DNA of 64,000 nucleotides from CAVVFX01 sp963747535 (GCA_963747535.1 CAVVFX010000002.1:186001-250000); one strand, 5' to 3'. Positions 8,278-17,221 are shown, numbered from the stretch's first letter. Notes: a model not told the origin generated them from the sequence alone. A program made the numbers and translations.

Positions 8278-9678
8278 ATGTCAAAAAACAATGGAAAATT
8301 AGGCCGGCGGGATCTGTTCAAGACCTCGGCCGGGATCATGGGCGGCGCGCTCCTGTCGCGTGAAGCTGCAGCCCAGCAGCCGGCACAGAAGAATGTCAAT
8401 ACCAACTCGAGCCCGTCCACGCTCAAGATCACTGACCTTCGGGTGGCCACCATCGTAAAGCCCGGACCGAGCCCCTGCACCATCATCCGTCTCGACACCA
8501 ATCAGGGCGTGTATGGACTGGGTGAAGTCCGCGACGCGGCCAGTTCCACTTACGCGCTATTTCTGAAGAGCCGCCTGTTGAATGAAAACCCGCTCAACAT
8601 CACTTATATCTTTCAGAAGATCAAACAGTTCGGCTTCGGGGGCCGGCAGGCGGGTGGCGTGGTAGCCGTCGAAGAAGCACTCTGGGATATCGCCGGCAAA
8701 GTGTACAACGTGCCCATCTATCAAATGTTGGGAGGCAAGTTCCGTGACCGCGTGAGAATCTACGCCGACACCGATGAATCGACAGACCCGAAGGTCTTCG
8801 CCCAGCGCCTGAAGGCCCGCAAGGAAGAGATGGGCATAACCTGGCTGAAGATGGATGTGGGCATCAACCTGGTGCAGAAGATTCCCGGCACAGTGACCGA
8901 GCCCACCGAGCAAACCATGTGGGAGAGAAGAGCGCTGCCGCATCCTTTCGTCGCCGCCGAGGTAACCGAGAAGGGCATCGAGAAGCTCTCCGAATATGTG
9001 CAGGCTGCGCGCGAGGCCGTCGGCATGGAGATTCCCCTGTCCATGGACCACCTTGGACACATTGGCGTGAACTCCATCATCCGGCTGGGCAAGGCTTACG
9101 AGAAGTTCAACCTGTCCTGGATGGAGGATGTGATTCCCTGGCAGTACACCGAGATGTTGCAGCACATCACCGCCGAAAGCCCGACGCCCATCCTGACCGG
9201 CGAGGACATTTACCTGAAGGAGGGCTTCATCAACTTGTGCGAGAAGCACGCCGTCAGCAAGATCCATCCGGACATCTCCACTTCCGGCGGGATTCTGGAG
9301 ACACATAAGATCGGCGAAGCCGCCATGGAGTTGGGCGTGCCCATGGCCATGCACTATGCCGGGACCCCTGTGGGCTGCATGGCCAGCGTGCACTGCGCGG
9401 CGGCCACCGCCAACTTCCTCGCTCTCGAAAACCACTCGCTGGACGTACCGTGGTGGGGCGACCTGGTGGAAGGCGTCGACAAACCCGTGATCCACAAGGG
9501 ATTTGTCACGGTTCCTGACAAGCCCGGCCTCGGCGTCACCTTGAATGAGGAGGTGGTCCGGAAGCATCTGCAGCCCGGCACCGGCTATTTTGAGCCCACT
9601 CCGCAATGGGACCACGAACGCTCCGCCGACTGGCTGTGGAGCATGATGCGCACGCATGAAGCCAACCGCCGCGGCTAG
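8278..9678 (+). CDS. Exported mandelate racemase/muconate lactonizing (enolase superfamily) enzyme
   Basis: This is a 466-residue protein with a Tat-type signal (twin Arg at 10-11, RRDLFKTSAG) and a two-domain enolase fold. Likely general base Lys191 lies in WLKMD; metal ligands are D257 (SMDHLG), E283 (MEDVIPW) and E309 (TGEDIY); HPDIS follows near 330. Family members remove a proton next to a carboxylate, most often dehydrating or epimerising sugar acids; a sugar-acid dehydratase role is the best guess. Export of this family through Tat is a habit of Acidobacteriota. A GA-rich ribosome site precedes the ATG. A convergent SDR lies downstream. Confidence 0.85.
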   Translation: MSKNNGKLGRRDLFKTSAGIMGGALLSREAAAQQPAQKNVNTNSSPSTLKITDLRVATIVKPGPSPCTIIRLDTNQGVYGLGEVRDAASSTYALFLKSRLLNENPLNITYIFQKIKQFGFGGRQAGGVVAVEEALWDIAGKVYNVPIYQMLGGKFRDRVRIYADTDESTDPKVFAQRLKARKEEMGITWLKMDVGINLVQKIPGTVTEPTEQTMWERRALPHPFVAAEVTEKGIEKLSEYVQAAREAVGMEIPLSMDHLGHIGVNSIIRLGKAYEKFNLSWMEDVIPWQYTEMLQHITAESPTPILTGEDIYLKEGFINLCEKHAVSKIHPDISTSGGILETHKIGEAAMELGVPMAMHYAGTPVGCMASVHCAAATANFLALENHSLDVPWWGDLVEGVDKPVIHKGFVTVPDKPGLGVTLNEEVVRKHLQPGTGYFEPTPQWDHERSADWLWSMMRTHEANRRG

Positions 9679-9713
9679 CGGACAACGGATAACGGACAAC
9701 GGATAACGGATAA
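9679..9713. repeat. Short tandem repeat of GGACAAC / GGATAAC units
   Basis: Five near-identical seven-base units (GGACAAC or GGATAAC) run head to tail in the 35 bases between two convergent stop codons. Such arrays can vary in copy number between strains. No function is evident. Confidence 0.6.
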
Positions 9714-10481
9714 CTAATAGCTACCCGACTGCCGCAGCATTCCGCCATCGATGAAATAGGTCGACCCCGTAATATAGGCTGCTTCGTCCGACGCCAGATA
9801 CACGGCCAGCCCCGCAATCTCTTCCGGCTTGCCCCAGCGGCCCAGGGGGATCTCGCTCATCAGCGCCTTCTCGATTTCGGGTTTAGCTTCGATATCGGCA
9901 TCGATCGGTGTGTAGACGGCTCCGGGGCCGATGTTGTTCACCGTAATCTTGTCTTTCGCCAGTTCCACGGCAATGGTTCTCGTGAGCATCCGCAACCCTC
10001 CCTTGCTTGCGCAGTACGCGGCGTTGGTGGGCATGGGGAGATCCTCGTGAATGGACGAGATATTGATCAGGCGCCCGCCCTGTCCCTGCCGGATCATCTG
10101 GCGCGCCGCGGCCTGGCAAACCAGAAATGGACCGACCAGGTTGACCGCTAAAATTTTCTGCAGGTCTTCGAACGGATATTGCACAAACGCGAATTTCGTC
10201 TCGATTCCCGCATTATTGACGGCAATATCGAGTTTGCCGAAAGCCTTTACCGCGGCGTCGATCAGGTTCTGAACCTGGTCGGGCTTCGAGACGTCGGCCG
10301 CTATCGCAATGCTTTCCCCGCCGAAGCTCGCGATCTCTTTTTCGGTCTGAGCGGCAACATCCGGGTTTCCGACGCAATCGACGACCACCGAAGCACCCTC
10401 CCGGGCAAAGCGAATTGCAATCGCCTGCCCGATGCCGGTCGCCGCGCCGGTCACAATCGCCACTTTGTTTTGTAATCGCAT
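9714..10481 (-). CDS. Short-chain dehydrogenase/reductase (glucose 1-dehydrogenase/FabG-like)
   Basis: This 255-residue classical SDR starts MRLQNKVAIVTG. It shows the cofactor loop TGAATGIG (residues 11-18), NNAG near residue 90, and the YCASK catalytic Tyr/Lys pair near residue 158. The C-terminus ITGSTYFIDGG is typical. It oxidises or reduces a sugar, polyol or oxoacyl substrate with NAD(P). The frame is open another 27 codons upstream, but the ATG at 10481 gives the normal N-terminus. It is convergent with the enolase-superfamily gene, so both may handle sugar acids (inference). Confidence 0.9.
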   Translation of the reverse strand: MRLQNKVAIVTGAATGIGQAIAIRFAREGASVVVDCVGNPDVAAQTEKEIASFGGESIAIAADVSKPDQVQNLIDAAVKAFGKLDIAVNNAGIETKFAFVQYPFEDLQKILAVNLVGPFLVCQAAARQMIRQGQGGRLINISSIHEDLPMPTNAAYCASKGGLRMLTRTIAVELAKDKITVNNIGPGAVYTPIDADIEAKPEIEKALMSEIPLGRWGKPEEIAGLAVYLASDEAAYITGSTYFIDGGMLRQSGSY

Positions 10482-10510
10482 CCTATTATGAAGTGTACGT
10501 CTATCGAAGC

Positions 10511-10993
10511 ATGCGACACATGTTCTTGTCTCTGGTCGTGCTTGCCGGCGCCGGCGGAGCACAATGGCGGCACTTTGGCGAGGAGCCTCTGGCTCGCGAT
10601 ATGCTCGCCGCCCACAATGCCGTGCGGGCGCGGGTGGGCGTGGCGCCTTTGGCGTGGTCCGATCAACTGGCGGCGCGTGCGCAAGACTGGGCCGGCACTC
10701 TCCTGTCGCGCAGGCAATTCGTCCACCGCCCGAACTCGACCTACGGCGAGAATCTGTACGGGATCACCGGCGCGGCCGCATCGCCGGCGCAAGTGGTTAA
10801 CGCGTGGGCCGGTGAATCCCGGGATTACGATTACCCCTCGAACCGGTGTCGCGGGGTGTGCGGGCACTACACACAAATCGTCTGGGGCGACACGAAAGAA
10901 GTAGGCTGCGCCGTGGCGCGCGGCGGAGACCGCGAGGTTTGGGTTTGCAACTACGATCCGCCAGGTAACTGGGTCGGCAAGCGGCCGTATTAA
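10511..10993 (+). CDS. CAP/SCP domain secreted protein (PR-1-like)
   Basis: This 160-residue protein has a short signal peptide (LSLVVLAGAGGAQ). It contains a single CAP domain with AHNAVRARVG, YGENLYG, CGHYTQIVWGDTKEVGCA and VWVCNYDPPGNW, the hallmark CAP motifs with the His/Glu/Glu/His cavity residues. Cysteines in RCRGVCGH and near the C-terminus suggest disulfides, in keeping with export. The role of bacterial CAP proteins is poorly known. It is divergent from the SDR with only 29 bases between starts, so their promoters must overlap. The longer frame back to 10415 would overlap the SDR and is rejected. Confidence 0.85.
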   Translation: MRHMFLSLVVLAGAGGAQWRHFGEEPLARDMLAAHNAVRARVGVAPLAWSDQLAARAQDWAGTLLSRRQFVHRPNSTYGENLYGITGAAASPAQVVNAWAGESRDYDYPSNRCRGVCGHYTQIVWGDTKEVGCAVARGGDREVWVCNYDPPGNWVGKRPY

Positions 10994-11044
10994 ATCGTCC
11001 CAACCCAGCGGAAGCCGGCGGACAAGAAGCGTAGAATCGGTGTC

Positions 11045-11698
11045 ATGAGATGCAAGTCTGCGCTCTCTCTGTCGATCCTCGCAGCGATGCTGTGCCTGCC
11101 GGGCGCTGTGGCACAATCCAAGCGCGTTAAGGACTTGGGCGTGGGCAAACTGCTGGTAGCGCCTCGCGACGCTCCCGACCCGACCTTCGCGAAGACCGTC
11201 GTGCTGCTGGTGAGCTTGGATGAAGACGGCACGGTGGGTCTGGTGATCAATCGCCGGACCAAGGTGCCGATCTCAAAGGCGCTGGAGCAACTCAAAGCGG
11301 CGAATAACCGTTCTGACCCGGTTTACGTCGGTGGTCCGGTCAACATGGCAGCGGTGCTGGCGCTGCTTCGGTCAACCATCAGGCCGGACGAGGCGCAGCG
11401 GGTGATGGGCGACGTGTATCTGGTTTCCACGCGCCCTTTGCTCGAAAAGGCCTTGGCCGCGGGCACGGGCCCGGATGAGTTTCGCGCTTTCGTGGGTTAT
11501 TGCGGCTGGGCCGCCGGACAACTGGAGAATGAAGTGAACCTCGGAGCCTGGTACATCTTCGACGCCGACACAAAAATGGTCTTCGACGCCGACCCTGACT
11601 CGCTGTGGTCAAGGCTGGTCGCGCGAACTGAACAGAGATTCGTGCGAACATGGCCGCCCGCCTGGGCCGTCAAAGCAGTTACTGAGTCGCGACCGTGA
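11045..11698 (+). CDS. AlgH/YqgE (UPF0301) family protein with an export signal
   Basis: This is a 217-residue protein. After a hydrophobic leader (LSLSILAAMLCLPGAVAQ) it shows the whole UPF0301 fold: GKLLVAPRDAPDPTFAKTVVLLV, DGTVGLVINR, PVYVGGPV, and VGYCGWAAGQLENEVNLGAWY. AlgH-type proteins are normally cytoplasmic and of unclear function. The apparent signal peptide is unusual. It has its own start 51 bases after the CAP gene, so the two may be co-transcribed. The family is certain; the function and the exported state are open. Confidence 0.88.
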   Translation: MRCKSALSLSILAAMLCLPGAVAQSKRVKDLGVGKLLVAPRDAPDPTFAKTVVLLVSLDEDGTVGLVINRRTKVPISKALEQLKAANNRSDPVYVGGPVNMAAVLALLRSTIRPDEAQRVMGDVYLVSTRPLLEKALAAGTGPDEFRAFVGYCGWAAGQLENEVNLGAWYIFDADTKMVFDADPDSLWSRLVARTEQRFVRTWPPAWAVKAVTESRP

Positions 11699-11704
11699 AA
11701 AATC

Positions 11705-11757
11705 AATGGTGGAGCAGGCGGTTTCGCCTGCCCGGTCCGCTTGCGGACCTGTTCCAC
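11705..11757. repeat. Diverged family B hairpin repeat
   Basis: GTGGAGCAGGCGGTTTCGCCTGC followed by GTCCGCTTGCGGAC forms two adjacent hairpins, similar to the repeat near 43413 and 53868. It precedes the GH2 gene. An in-frame ATG inside it would give the GH2 protein an odd extension before the signal peptide. Confidence 0.5.
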
Positions 11758-11786
11758 TCAACTTCGGGATAGGGGCCCGAACTCAA

Positions 11787-13955
11787 TTGCTGAAGGTCTT
11801 GTTGTTCCTGTTCGTCCTCGCCGCCCCGCTGTGGGCCGCCCAACGGACAACCCTGTCGCTCGACGGGCAGTGGGACCTCGCTGATTCCGTGGAGCCCGGC
11901 AAGTTGCCCGCCGCGTATTCGCATAAAGCCCCAGTGCCCGGTCTGGCGCATTCGGCCGTGCCCGCCTTCCAGGATGTGGACCAGTTCGAGAGCCGGCAAT
12001 TGCTTCAGAATCGTGTCCAGAAGGGCCTCGCGCCGGCCTCGGCGTTGGTCTCGAATGCCGGGGTATCGCACCAGGAACGGAATTGGTTCTGGTATCGCAG
12101 GCAGTTCGATGTGCCGGCGATGCGCAGCGTAGCGACCCTGCGGATCAATAAAGCGCAGTTCGGCGCCGCGGTCTGGGTGAATGGCCGTAAGGTGGGAGAG
12201 CATCTGCCTTGTTTCACCGCCGCGATCTTCGATATTTCGGACCAACTCCGGCAGGGTTCGAATGAGATCGTAGTGCGGGTGGGGGCGCATCCGGGCGTGC
12301 TGCCTGCCACGGTCTCGGCAGGCACCGACTTCGAGAAGAACCGCTGGACCCCAGGCATTTATGACAGCGTCTCGCTCGCACTCAGCGACAATCCTTCCAT
12401 CGAAACCATACAGGTGGCGCCCAGCCGTGACCTCCAGTCGATTACGGTCGAGACCAGGCTGCGCAACCACTCTGCGCAGCCGCAGGCATTCGCGCTCAAG
12501 CAGGAGGTGCACCCGTGGAAATCGGATGAGGTAGCGGTACGCGCGCCGGTGATGAAGATCCGACTGGCGCCTCACGAAGAGCGTACCGCTACGCAGAAAA
12601 TTGCCATCCCCGCCGCGAAGTTGTGGACGCCGGAACAGCCCAATCTGTATGTGCTCGAAACCAGTTCCGGCGGGGACAGTTCCAGCACGCGCTTCGGCAT
12701 GCGCGAGTTCCATTTCGAAACCGCGACGAAGCGCGCCTATCTCAACGGCCGTCCCTACTTCATGCGCGGCTCCAATATCACGCTGCATCGCTTTTTCGAG
12801 GATCCCAAATCCGGCGTTCTGCCCTGGGACGAGAAATGGGTGCGCAAGTTGCTGGTTGAGATCCCCAAAGAGATGCACTGGAATTCCTTCCGCTTCTGCA
12901 TCGGTCCGGTTCCCGATAAATGGCTGGAGATCGCCGATGAGGCCGGATTGTTGATCCAGAACGAATACTTCGTGTGGACCGGCAAAGCCTGGCATGGCGC
13001 TGAAAGCCAGGTCCATTTCGACGCCGGCGAAATGATCGGCGAATATGGCGAATGGCTACGCGACAACTGGAATCACCCGAGCGTCGCTATCTGGGATGCC
13101 AACAACGAGACCTTCGATCCCATGTTCGGCGAGAAGATCATCCCTGCTGTCCGCGGACTCGACCTTTCCAATCGTCCCTGGGAAAACAGCTACAATCCGC
13201 CCGCCGGGCCCGACGATCCGGTGGAGGACCATCCCTACGAGTTTATTAACATGGCAAAACCCGACGGGCCGGAGTTCAGCATGACCACGTTCGAGAAGCC
13301 CGGCGGCAAAGCTCCGGGAGCGCCGACCGGTCACGCTCTCATCCTGAATGAGTATGGCTGGCTGTGGCTGAACCGCGATGGTTCTCCCACGGAACTGACC
13401 AAGGATCTCTATCCGCGTCTTCTGCCTAAGAACTCTACCGCTGAAGACCGGTTGGCATTGAACGCCTATCTGTTGGGCGGCATCACGGAGTACTGGCGTG
13501 CTTACCGTCAATACGCCGCCGTGCTGCATTTCGTATATCTGATGAGCAGCGATCCGCTAGGCTACACGTCCGATCACTTCCGCGATGTCGAGAAACTGGA
13601 ACTGGAGCCGCACTTCCGCGACTACCTGTCCAACGCTTTCGCACCGCTCGGAGTGTACCTGAGCTTCTGGCAGCCGAAACTGGCTGCGGGTCCGCACATC
13701 TTCCAGGTGATGCTGGTTAATGACGAATACACCACGGCCTCGGGCACCGTGACTTTGTCTCTTGCATGCAAGGACAGCGGCGAAACGGCGCATGCACAGG
13801 CGCCTTTCGAAGTCGGCGCCCTGGGGCAGACCACGCTCTACATCGATCTGGAAGTACCGAACACGCCGGGCGACTACCTCCTGCAAGCCAAAGCCGTAGC
13901 CGGAAAAGGCCAGCCCACGTTGAGCCGGCGTAACGTCAGGATCACTCCACGATAA
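11787..13955 (+). CDS. Exported glycoside hydrolase family 2 protein
   Basis: About 722 residues. A signal peptide (VLLFLFVLAAPLWAA) is followed by GH2 sugar-binding (LDGQWDLAD ... WFWYRRQFDVP), immunoglobulin-like and TIM-barrel domains. The likely acid/base Glu is in WDANNETF (near base 13100) and the nucleophile Glu in LNEYGWLW (near 13345). GH2 enzymes are beta-galactosidases, beta-mannosidases or beta-glucuronidases; the sequence alone does not decide. The frame is open from an ATG at 11706 inside a hairpin repeat; I prefer the TTG at 11787, which follows GGATAGGGG and begins the signal peptide. The next gene starts 23 bases on. Confidence 0.88.
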   Translation: MLKVLLFLFVLAAPLWAAQRTTLSLDGQWDLADSVEPGKLPAAYSHKAPVPGLAHSAVPAFQDVDQFESRQLLQNRVQKGLAPASALVSNAGVSHQERNWFWYRRQFDVPAMRSVATLRINKAQFGAAVWVNGRKVGEHLPCFTAAIFDISDQLRQGSNEIVVRVGAHPGVLPATVSAGTDFEKNRWTPGIYDSVSLALSDNPSIETIQVAPSRDLQSITVETRLRNHSAQPQAFALKQEVHPWKSDEVAVRAPVMKIRLAPHEERTATQKIAIPAAKLWTPEQPNLYVLETSSGGDSSSTRFGMREFHFETATKRAYLNGRPYFMRGSNITLHRFFEDPKSGVLPWDEKWVRKLLVEIPKEMHWNSFRFCIGPVPDKWLEIADEAGLLIQNEYFVWTGKAWHGAESQVHFDAGEMIGEYGEWLRDNWNHPSVAIWDANNETFDPMFGEKIIPAVRGLDLSNRPWENSYNPPAGPDDPVEDHPYEFINMAKPDGPEFSMTTFEKPGGKAPGAPTGHALILNEYGWLWLNRDGSPTELTKDLYPRLLPKNSTAEDRLALNAYLLGGITEYWRAYRQYAAVLHFVYLMSSDPLGYTSDHFRDVEKLELEPHFRDYLSNAFAPLGVYLSFWQPKLAAGPHIFQVMLVNDEYTTASGTVTLSLACKDSGETAHAQAPFEVGALGQTTLYIDLEVPNTPGDYLLQAKAVAGKGQPTLSRRNVRITPR

Positions 13956-13978
13956 GATGGACTCGTTTAGGAGACCAG

Positions 13979-15169
13979 ATGAACCAACGGCGGAGTTTTT
14001 TGAAGGCAGCGGGCGGAGTTCTGTTGCTCAAACCGCAGACCGTGTTCGGCTCGCAGGCGAACTCGACGGTCGAAGTCGGTCTTGTCGGATGCGGCGGACG
14101 TGGCAACTGGATCGGGAAGTTCTTCCCAGAATTCGCTGGAGCGCGCGTCGTCGCGCTCGCCGACGTCATTCAGGAGCATCTCGACCAGACCCGCGACGCG
14201 TTTAAAGTTGGGAGTGATCGTTCGTATTACGGCCCCAACGCTTACCAGGAGTTGGCGCATTCCAAAGTCGACGCCGTCGTGATCGAGACGCCGCCATACT
14301 TCCACCCGCTGCATGCGCAGGAAGCGGTGGACGCGGGCAAACATGTCTACTGCGCCAAACCGGTCGCAGTGGATGTCCCCGGCTGCCGCACCATCGCCGA
14401 CAGCGCCAGGAAGGCCGCCGCCCGTGACCTCAGCTTCCTGGTCGATTTTCAGAGCCGCTCCCAACCTGTCTTCCAGGAACTGGTATCCCGCGTCCGCCGC
14501 GGCGACATTGGCAAGCCTGTCCTGGCGCAGGTCTTCTATTATGCCGGCCGCCCGTCCAAGAATAAAGGTACGGCCGGCATGGACTCCGGCCAGCAGCAGG
14601 TCATGAACTTTTATATGGACAAGGTGCTCGGCGGCGACATCATCGTCGAGCAGAACATCCACGTCATCGATATGGCCAACTGGTACATCGGCGCGCATCC
14701 GATTCAAGCCAACGGCGCCGGCGGACGCACCGACTGGACCGGCACCGACTACAACACCGGCGACGCCTACGATCACTTCATGGTGCACTACTGGTATCCC
14801 GGCGACGTGCAAGCCACCTTCAGTTCGCATCAATTGAACGGCAGCTTCTCCGACCTCTGCGTGCGGCTCACCGGGATCAAAGGCACCGCCGACACGCACT
14901 ACGGCGGCCTGGTCCGGATCACCGGTCAGAACGCCTGGATGGGAACCGACAAGGACGACACCTTCCGCTCCGGCGCCATCGCCAACGTCAAGGCATTCAT
15001 CGAGAGCATCCGCACCGGCAAGCATCTCAACAACGCCGACCAGGCAGTAGAGTCGAACCTCACGGCCATCCTCGGGCGCACGGCGGCGTACCAGCAGCGC
15101 GTCGTCACCTGGGACGAGATGATGAAATCGACCGAGCGTCTGCAGATCAATCTGAAGCTACGCTGGTAG
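13979..15169 (+). CDS. Exported Gfo/Idh/MocA family oxidoreductase
   Basis: This 396-residue protein has a Tat-like leader (NQRRSFLKAAGG). The Rossmann motif VGLVGCGGRGNW is at about 33-44 and the family Lys is K127 in CAKPVAVD, with a C-terminal alpha/beta substrate domain. Family members oxidise or reduce sugars with tightly bound NAD(P); some exported ones are NAD-retaining glycosidases (GH109-like). It follows GH2 by 23 bases behind a TAGGAGA ribosome site, so the pair probably act on one glycan. The C-terminal end lies beside a 36-bp duplicated segment. Confidence 0.88.
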   Translation: MNQRRSFLKAAGGVLLLKPQTVFGSQANSTVEVGLVGCGGRGNWIGKFFPEFAGARVVALADVIQEHLDQTRDAFKVGSDRSYYGPNAYQELAHSKVDAVVIETPPYFHPLHAQEAVDAGKHVYCAKPVAVDVPGCRTIADSARKAAARDLSFLVDFQSRSQPVFQELVSRVRRGDIGKPVLAQVFYYAGRPSKNKGTAGMDSGQQQVMNFYMDKVLGGDIIVEQNIHVIDMANWYIGAHPIQANGAGGRTDWTGTDYNTGDAYDHFMVHYWYPGDVQATFSSHQLNGSFSDLCVRLTGIKGTADTHYGGLVRITGQNAWMGTDKDDTFRSGAIANVKAFIESIRTGKHLNNADQAVESNLTAILGRTAAYQQRVVTWDEMMKSTERLQINLKLRW

Positions 15170-15170
15170 C

Positions 15171-15206
15171 GGCCTACCGTGGGAACGGCGTGGCTCCATC
15201 GGGACC
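15171..15206. repeat. 36-bp direct repeat, copy 1
   Basis: Copy 1 begins one base after the Gfo/Idh/MocA stop and matches 15466-15501 at 35 of 36 positions, 295 bases apart. Copy 2 contains the last codons of the GH36-like gene, so copy 1 is probably the duplicate. Confidence 0.75.
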
Positions 15207-15349
15207 TCAATCGACTGAGCGCCTGCAGGCGGGTGCACGACACAGAAGTGGTAGATTCGGGGAAGTACCGGCACAGTGATCAAATCCTTGCGTCGGGATA
15301 CGCTCAGCTGAGCCGCGACTGTAAAGGAGCGGTAACGGCTCGCCGGCTT

Positions 15350-15466
15350 ATGCGATACTTCATTACTTTTGCTTGCTACGGGTCGCACCTGCATGGTGAT
15401 GAATCCGGCTCTGTTGACCGGAACCACTTGTGTTCCCCGCAGTCGATTAGCCGAAGCGAACCCACG
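15350..15466 (+). pseudogene. N-terminal fragment of an IS200-like/REP-associated (RAYT) transposase
   Basis: An in-frame ATG begins MRYFITFACYG, then HLHGDESGSVDRNH. This resembles the N-terminus of Y1 (HUH) transposases of the RAYT type, which usually opens with a YHITFRTYGTWLHGDE-like stretch. The similarity fades after about 35 residues, and the HUH and catalytic Tyr regions are absent. The frame then runs into the second 36-bp repeat. RAYTs mobilise REP hairpins, and hairpin repeats are common in this window, so the relic may mark past activity. Confidence 0.55.
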
Positions 15467-15501
15467 GCCTACCGCGGGAACGGCGTGGCTCCATCGGGAC
15501 C
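15466..15501. repeat. 36-bp direct repeat, copy 2
   Basis: Copy 2 covers the C-terminal codons (about GPDGATPFPR and stop) of the GH36-like gene on the minus strand. Together with copy 1 it brackets the transposase fragment, like a long target duplication or a recombination scar. Confidence 0.7.
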
Positions 15502-17145
15502 ATACCAGTCGTAATCCACCTCCGCGCCCCGGATGCGCCAACGCCCGGGCGTGGTGGTCTCCATCCAATCCAGAGGCTCGGCCAAAGGCTGCGGCTGACT
15601 GGCGGCAGCAAACGCGCGTTGGATAGCGGCCTTCGTCTCTGAATTGAGCACCTTCGGATCCGGCGAGACGAACAGGGCCGTTCCGCTAAGCGCCACCAGG
15701 TCCAGCCAGCGCGAGGCCAACTCCCAGGGGACCTGCGGGGTGAGCGGGGCGCAGTCGGCGTCCAGGGCGAAGAAGGTCCCGTGCTGCGGTGCGCGAAATG
15801 CGAGCGTGTTCACGCCCATGCGGCGAGTCCGGTTGAACTCGCGGCCGCTGGTATCGTCGCCGGTTCGCTGTAGCTCGAACAGCCCGGCAGCGAGGTGGCC
15901 GAAGGTGTTGCAGCCAATGAGCGGGACGTCACCGGCGGCCTCGCGGATAGCCCGGTATAGCGCCAACACCACTTCGGCTGTGGTCTTGCTCCGGTCCGCA
16001 AAATGCCATCCGGAGTCGGTAAGTTCCCCGGCCATGGCGAAGCCCCATCGGCCCAGCAGATCGAAGCTGGAGTAATCATGCTTCACCAGTTCGAAGCCCC
16101 ACGAGACGATGCGGCGAATATCATCGCGGACGAGTTCCAACATCTCGGCGACGGTCGGGTCGAGGGTAGCGTTGGGCGAGTTTTGACGGCGTGCGGTGCG
16201 GGCGCCGGCCGGAACCGCGGCGGTGGTGTGCAGAGGGCGAATCCAGATGCCGGGGCGCACGCCGCGCTGTTTCATTTCGGAGGCGAGACGGGCCATGTCG
16301 GGGAAGCGCGCGTTGCCATGCTCCCATGGCCCCGCCGCATTCGTCATCTGCCAGCCGTCGTCGATCACCACGAAGGGCCGGTTGGGCCCGGACGGCGCCA
16401 ACTCGGCGGTCAGGCTGGAATCGCGCAGCATGTCGTCGGCCGAGCAATTCCGACCATAGGCGTAGTACCAGTTGTTGCTGCCGTAAGCGGGCCGCGCGGG
16501 TAGCCGGGGTTTGGCGCACAACGCGCGGCAGAAGCGTCGTGCGGATTCGAATGCGGATTCTTCCCGTGCACCTCGCTGCGTGCGGATCACGGCCGCAACC
16601 AACCTGCGCTGGCCCAGGCTGACTGCGCCTCCACCGTTGCGCACATCTAGCCACAGTGAGATGCCGTCCGTGTCCACCTGCCAGAAGGCGAAGCACGATG
16701 CGCCCGTGGCCACTCCATAGCCGTGTGTGGCCTGGCCATCGAACGCGAGGAAGTACCAGGGCAGAATGCGTTCGCCAATCATGCCGCGCCACTCCAGGTC
16801 CCCATAGCTGCGCTCCCATTGGTCGTTGAGAATGCGCCAGCGCTCGGGCACGCGCACGCGCCACCTGAGATGGATTCGCTCGAGCGGCGTTTGCGGCGCC
16901 TCGATGGCGACCGGTAGTTCCGAGCCTTGTGGATTGGCTTCCAGAGCGATCCCTCTGGCCGTCCAGCGCCGGCCTTCGCGCGCCAGCGGAATGGTCTCTT
17001 TTTCGACGTGCGCGGTCACCTGGTCGGGGAGGCGCAGGATATCGACATATCCGGTTGCGGCCGGCGCAGACTGGCCGGCCGCGATGGCGGGAAATGCCGC
17101 CGAAGCCGCCAGCAGGCTGCGGCGGGAGATTCCTGGTTGGGACAT
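15469..17145 (-). CDS. Exported alpha-galactosidase-like glycoside hydrolase (GH36/GH27-like clan)
   Basis: About 558 residues with a Tat-like leader (SRRSLLAASAAFPAIAAG). A beta-rich N-terminal domain precedes a TIM barrel with FVVIDDGWQ (about 260-268), GIWIRPL, the likely nucleophile D357 in LVKHDYSS, and a likely acid/base Asp in RTGDDTSG (about 430). These positions match the clan of retaining alpha-galactosidases. The ATG at 17145 is preferred over an in-frame TTG five codons upstream because it follows GAAGGTAG. It faces the GH2/Gfo pair, so the cluster may strip galactose-containing side chains (inference). Confidence 0.82.
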   Translation of the reverse strand: MSQPGISRRSLLAASAAFPAIAAGQSAPAATGYVDILRLPDQVTAHVEKETIPLAREGRRWTARGIALEANPQGSELPVAIEAPQTPLERIHLRWRVRVPERWRILNDQWERSYGDLEWRGMIGERILPWYFLAFDGQATHGYGVATGASCFAFWQVDTDGISLWLDVRNGGGAVSLGQRRLVAAVIRTQRGAREESAFESARRFCRALCAKPRLPARPAYGSNNWYYAYGRNCSADDMLRDSSLTAELAPSGPNRPFVVIDDGWQMTNAAGPWEHGNARFPDMARLASEMKQRGVRPGIWIRPLHTTAAVPAGARTARRQNSPNATLDPTVAEMLELVRDDIRRIVSWGFELVKHDYSSFDLLGRWGFAMAGELTDSGWHFADRSKTTAEVVLALYRAIREAAGDVPLIGCNTFGHLAAGLFELQRTGDDTSGREFNRTRRMGVNTLAFRAPQHGTFFALDADCAPLTPQVPWELASRWLDLVALSGTALFVSPDPKVLNSETKAAIQRAFAAASQPQPLAEPLDWMETTTPGRWRIRGAEVDYDWYGPDGATPFPR

Positions 17146-17221
17146 GGTAGCTACCTTCAAGTGTCCGCCAAAGCTCAGCCGCTGCGAACGAGGAATACGA
17201 ACCGACGGCCTGGGAGGATGC

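Noticed and set aside
8557..9699. Minus-strand 380-codon frame opposite the enolase-superfamily gene
   Set aside because: Antisense shadow; the plus-strand product has conserved catalytic residues.
13967..15025. 352-codon minus-strand frame opposite the Gfo/Idh/MocA gene
   Set aside because: Val/Asp/Gly-rich antisense shadow without domain or ribosome site.
15240..15350. Possible cobalamin-type riboswitch before the transposase fragment
   Set aside because: An AGCCGCGACTGTAAAGG segment looked suggestive, but the B12-box and paired helices could not be assembled, and no relevant gene follows.
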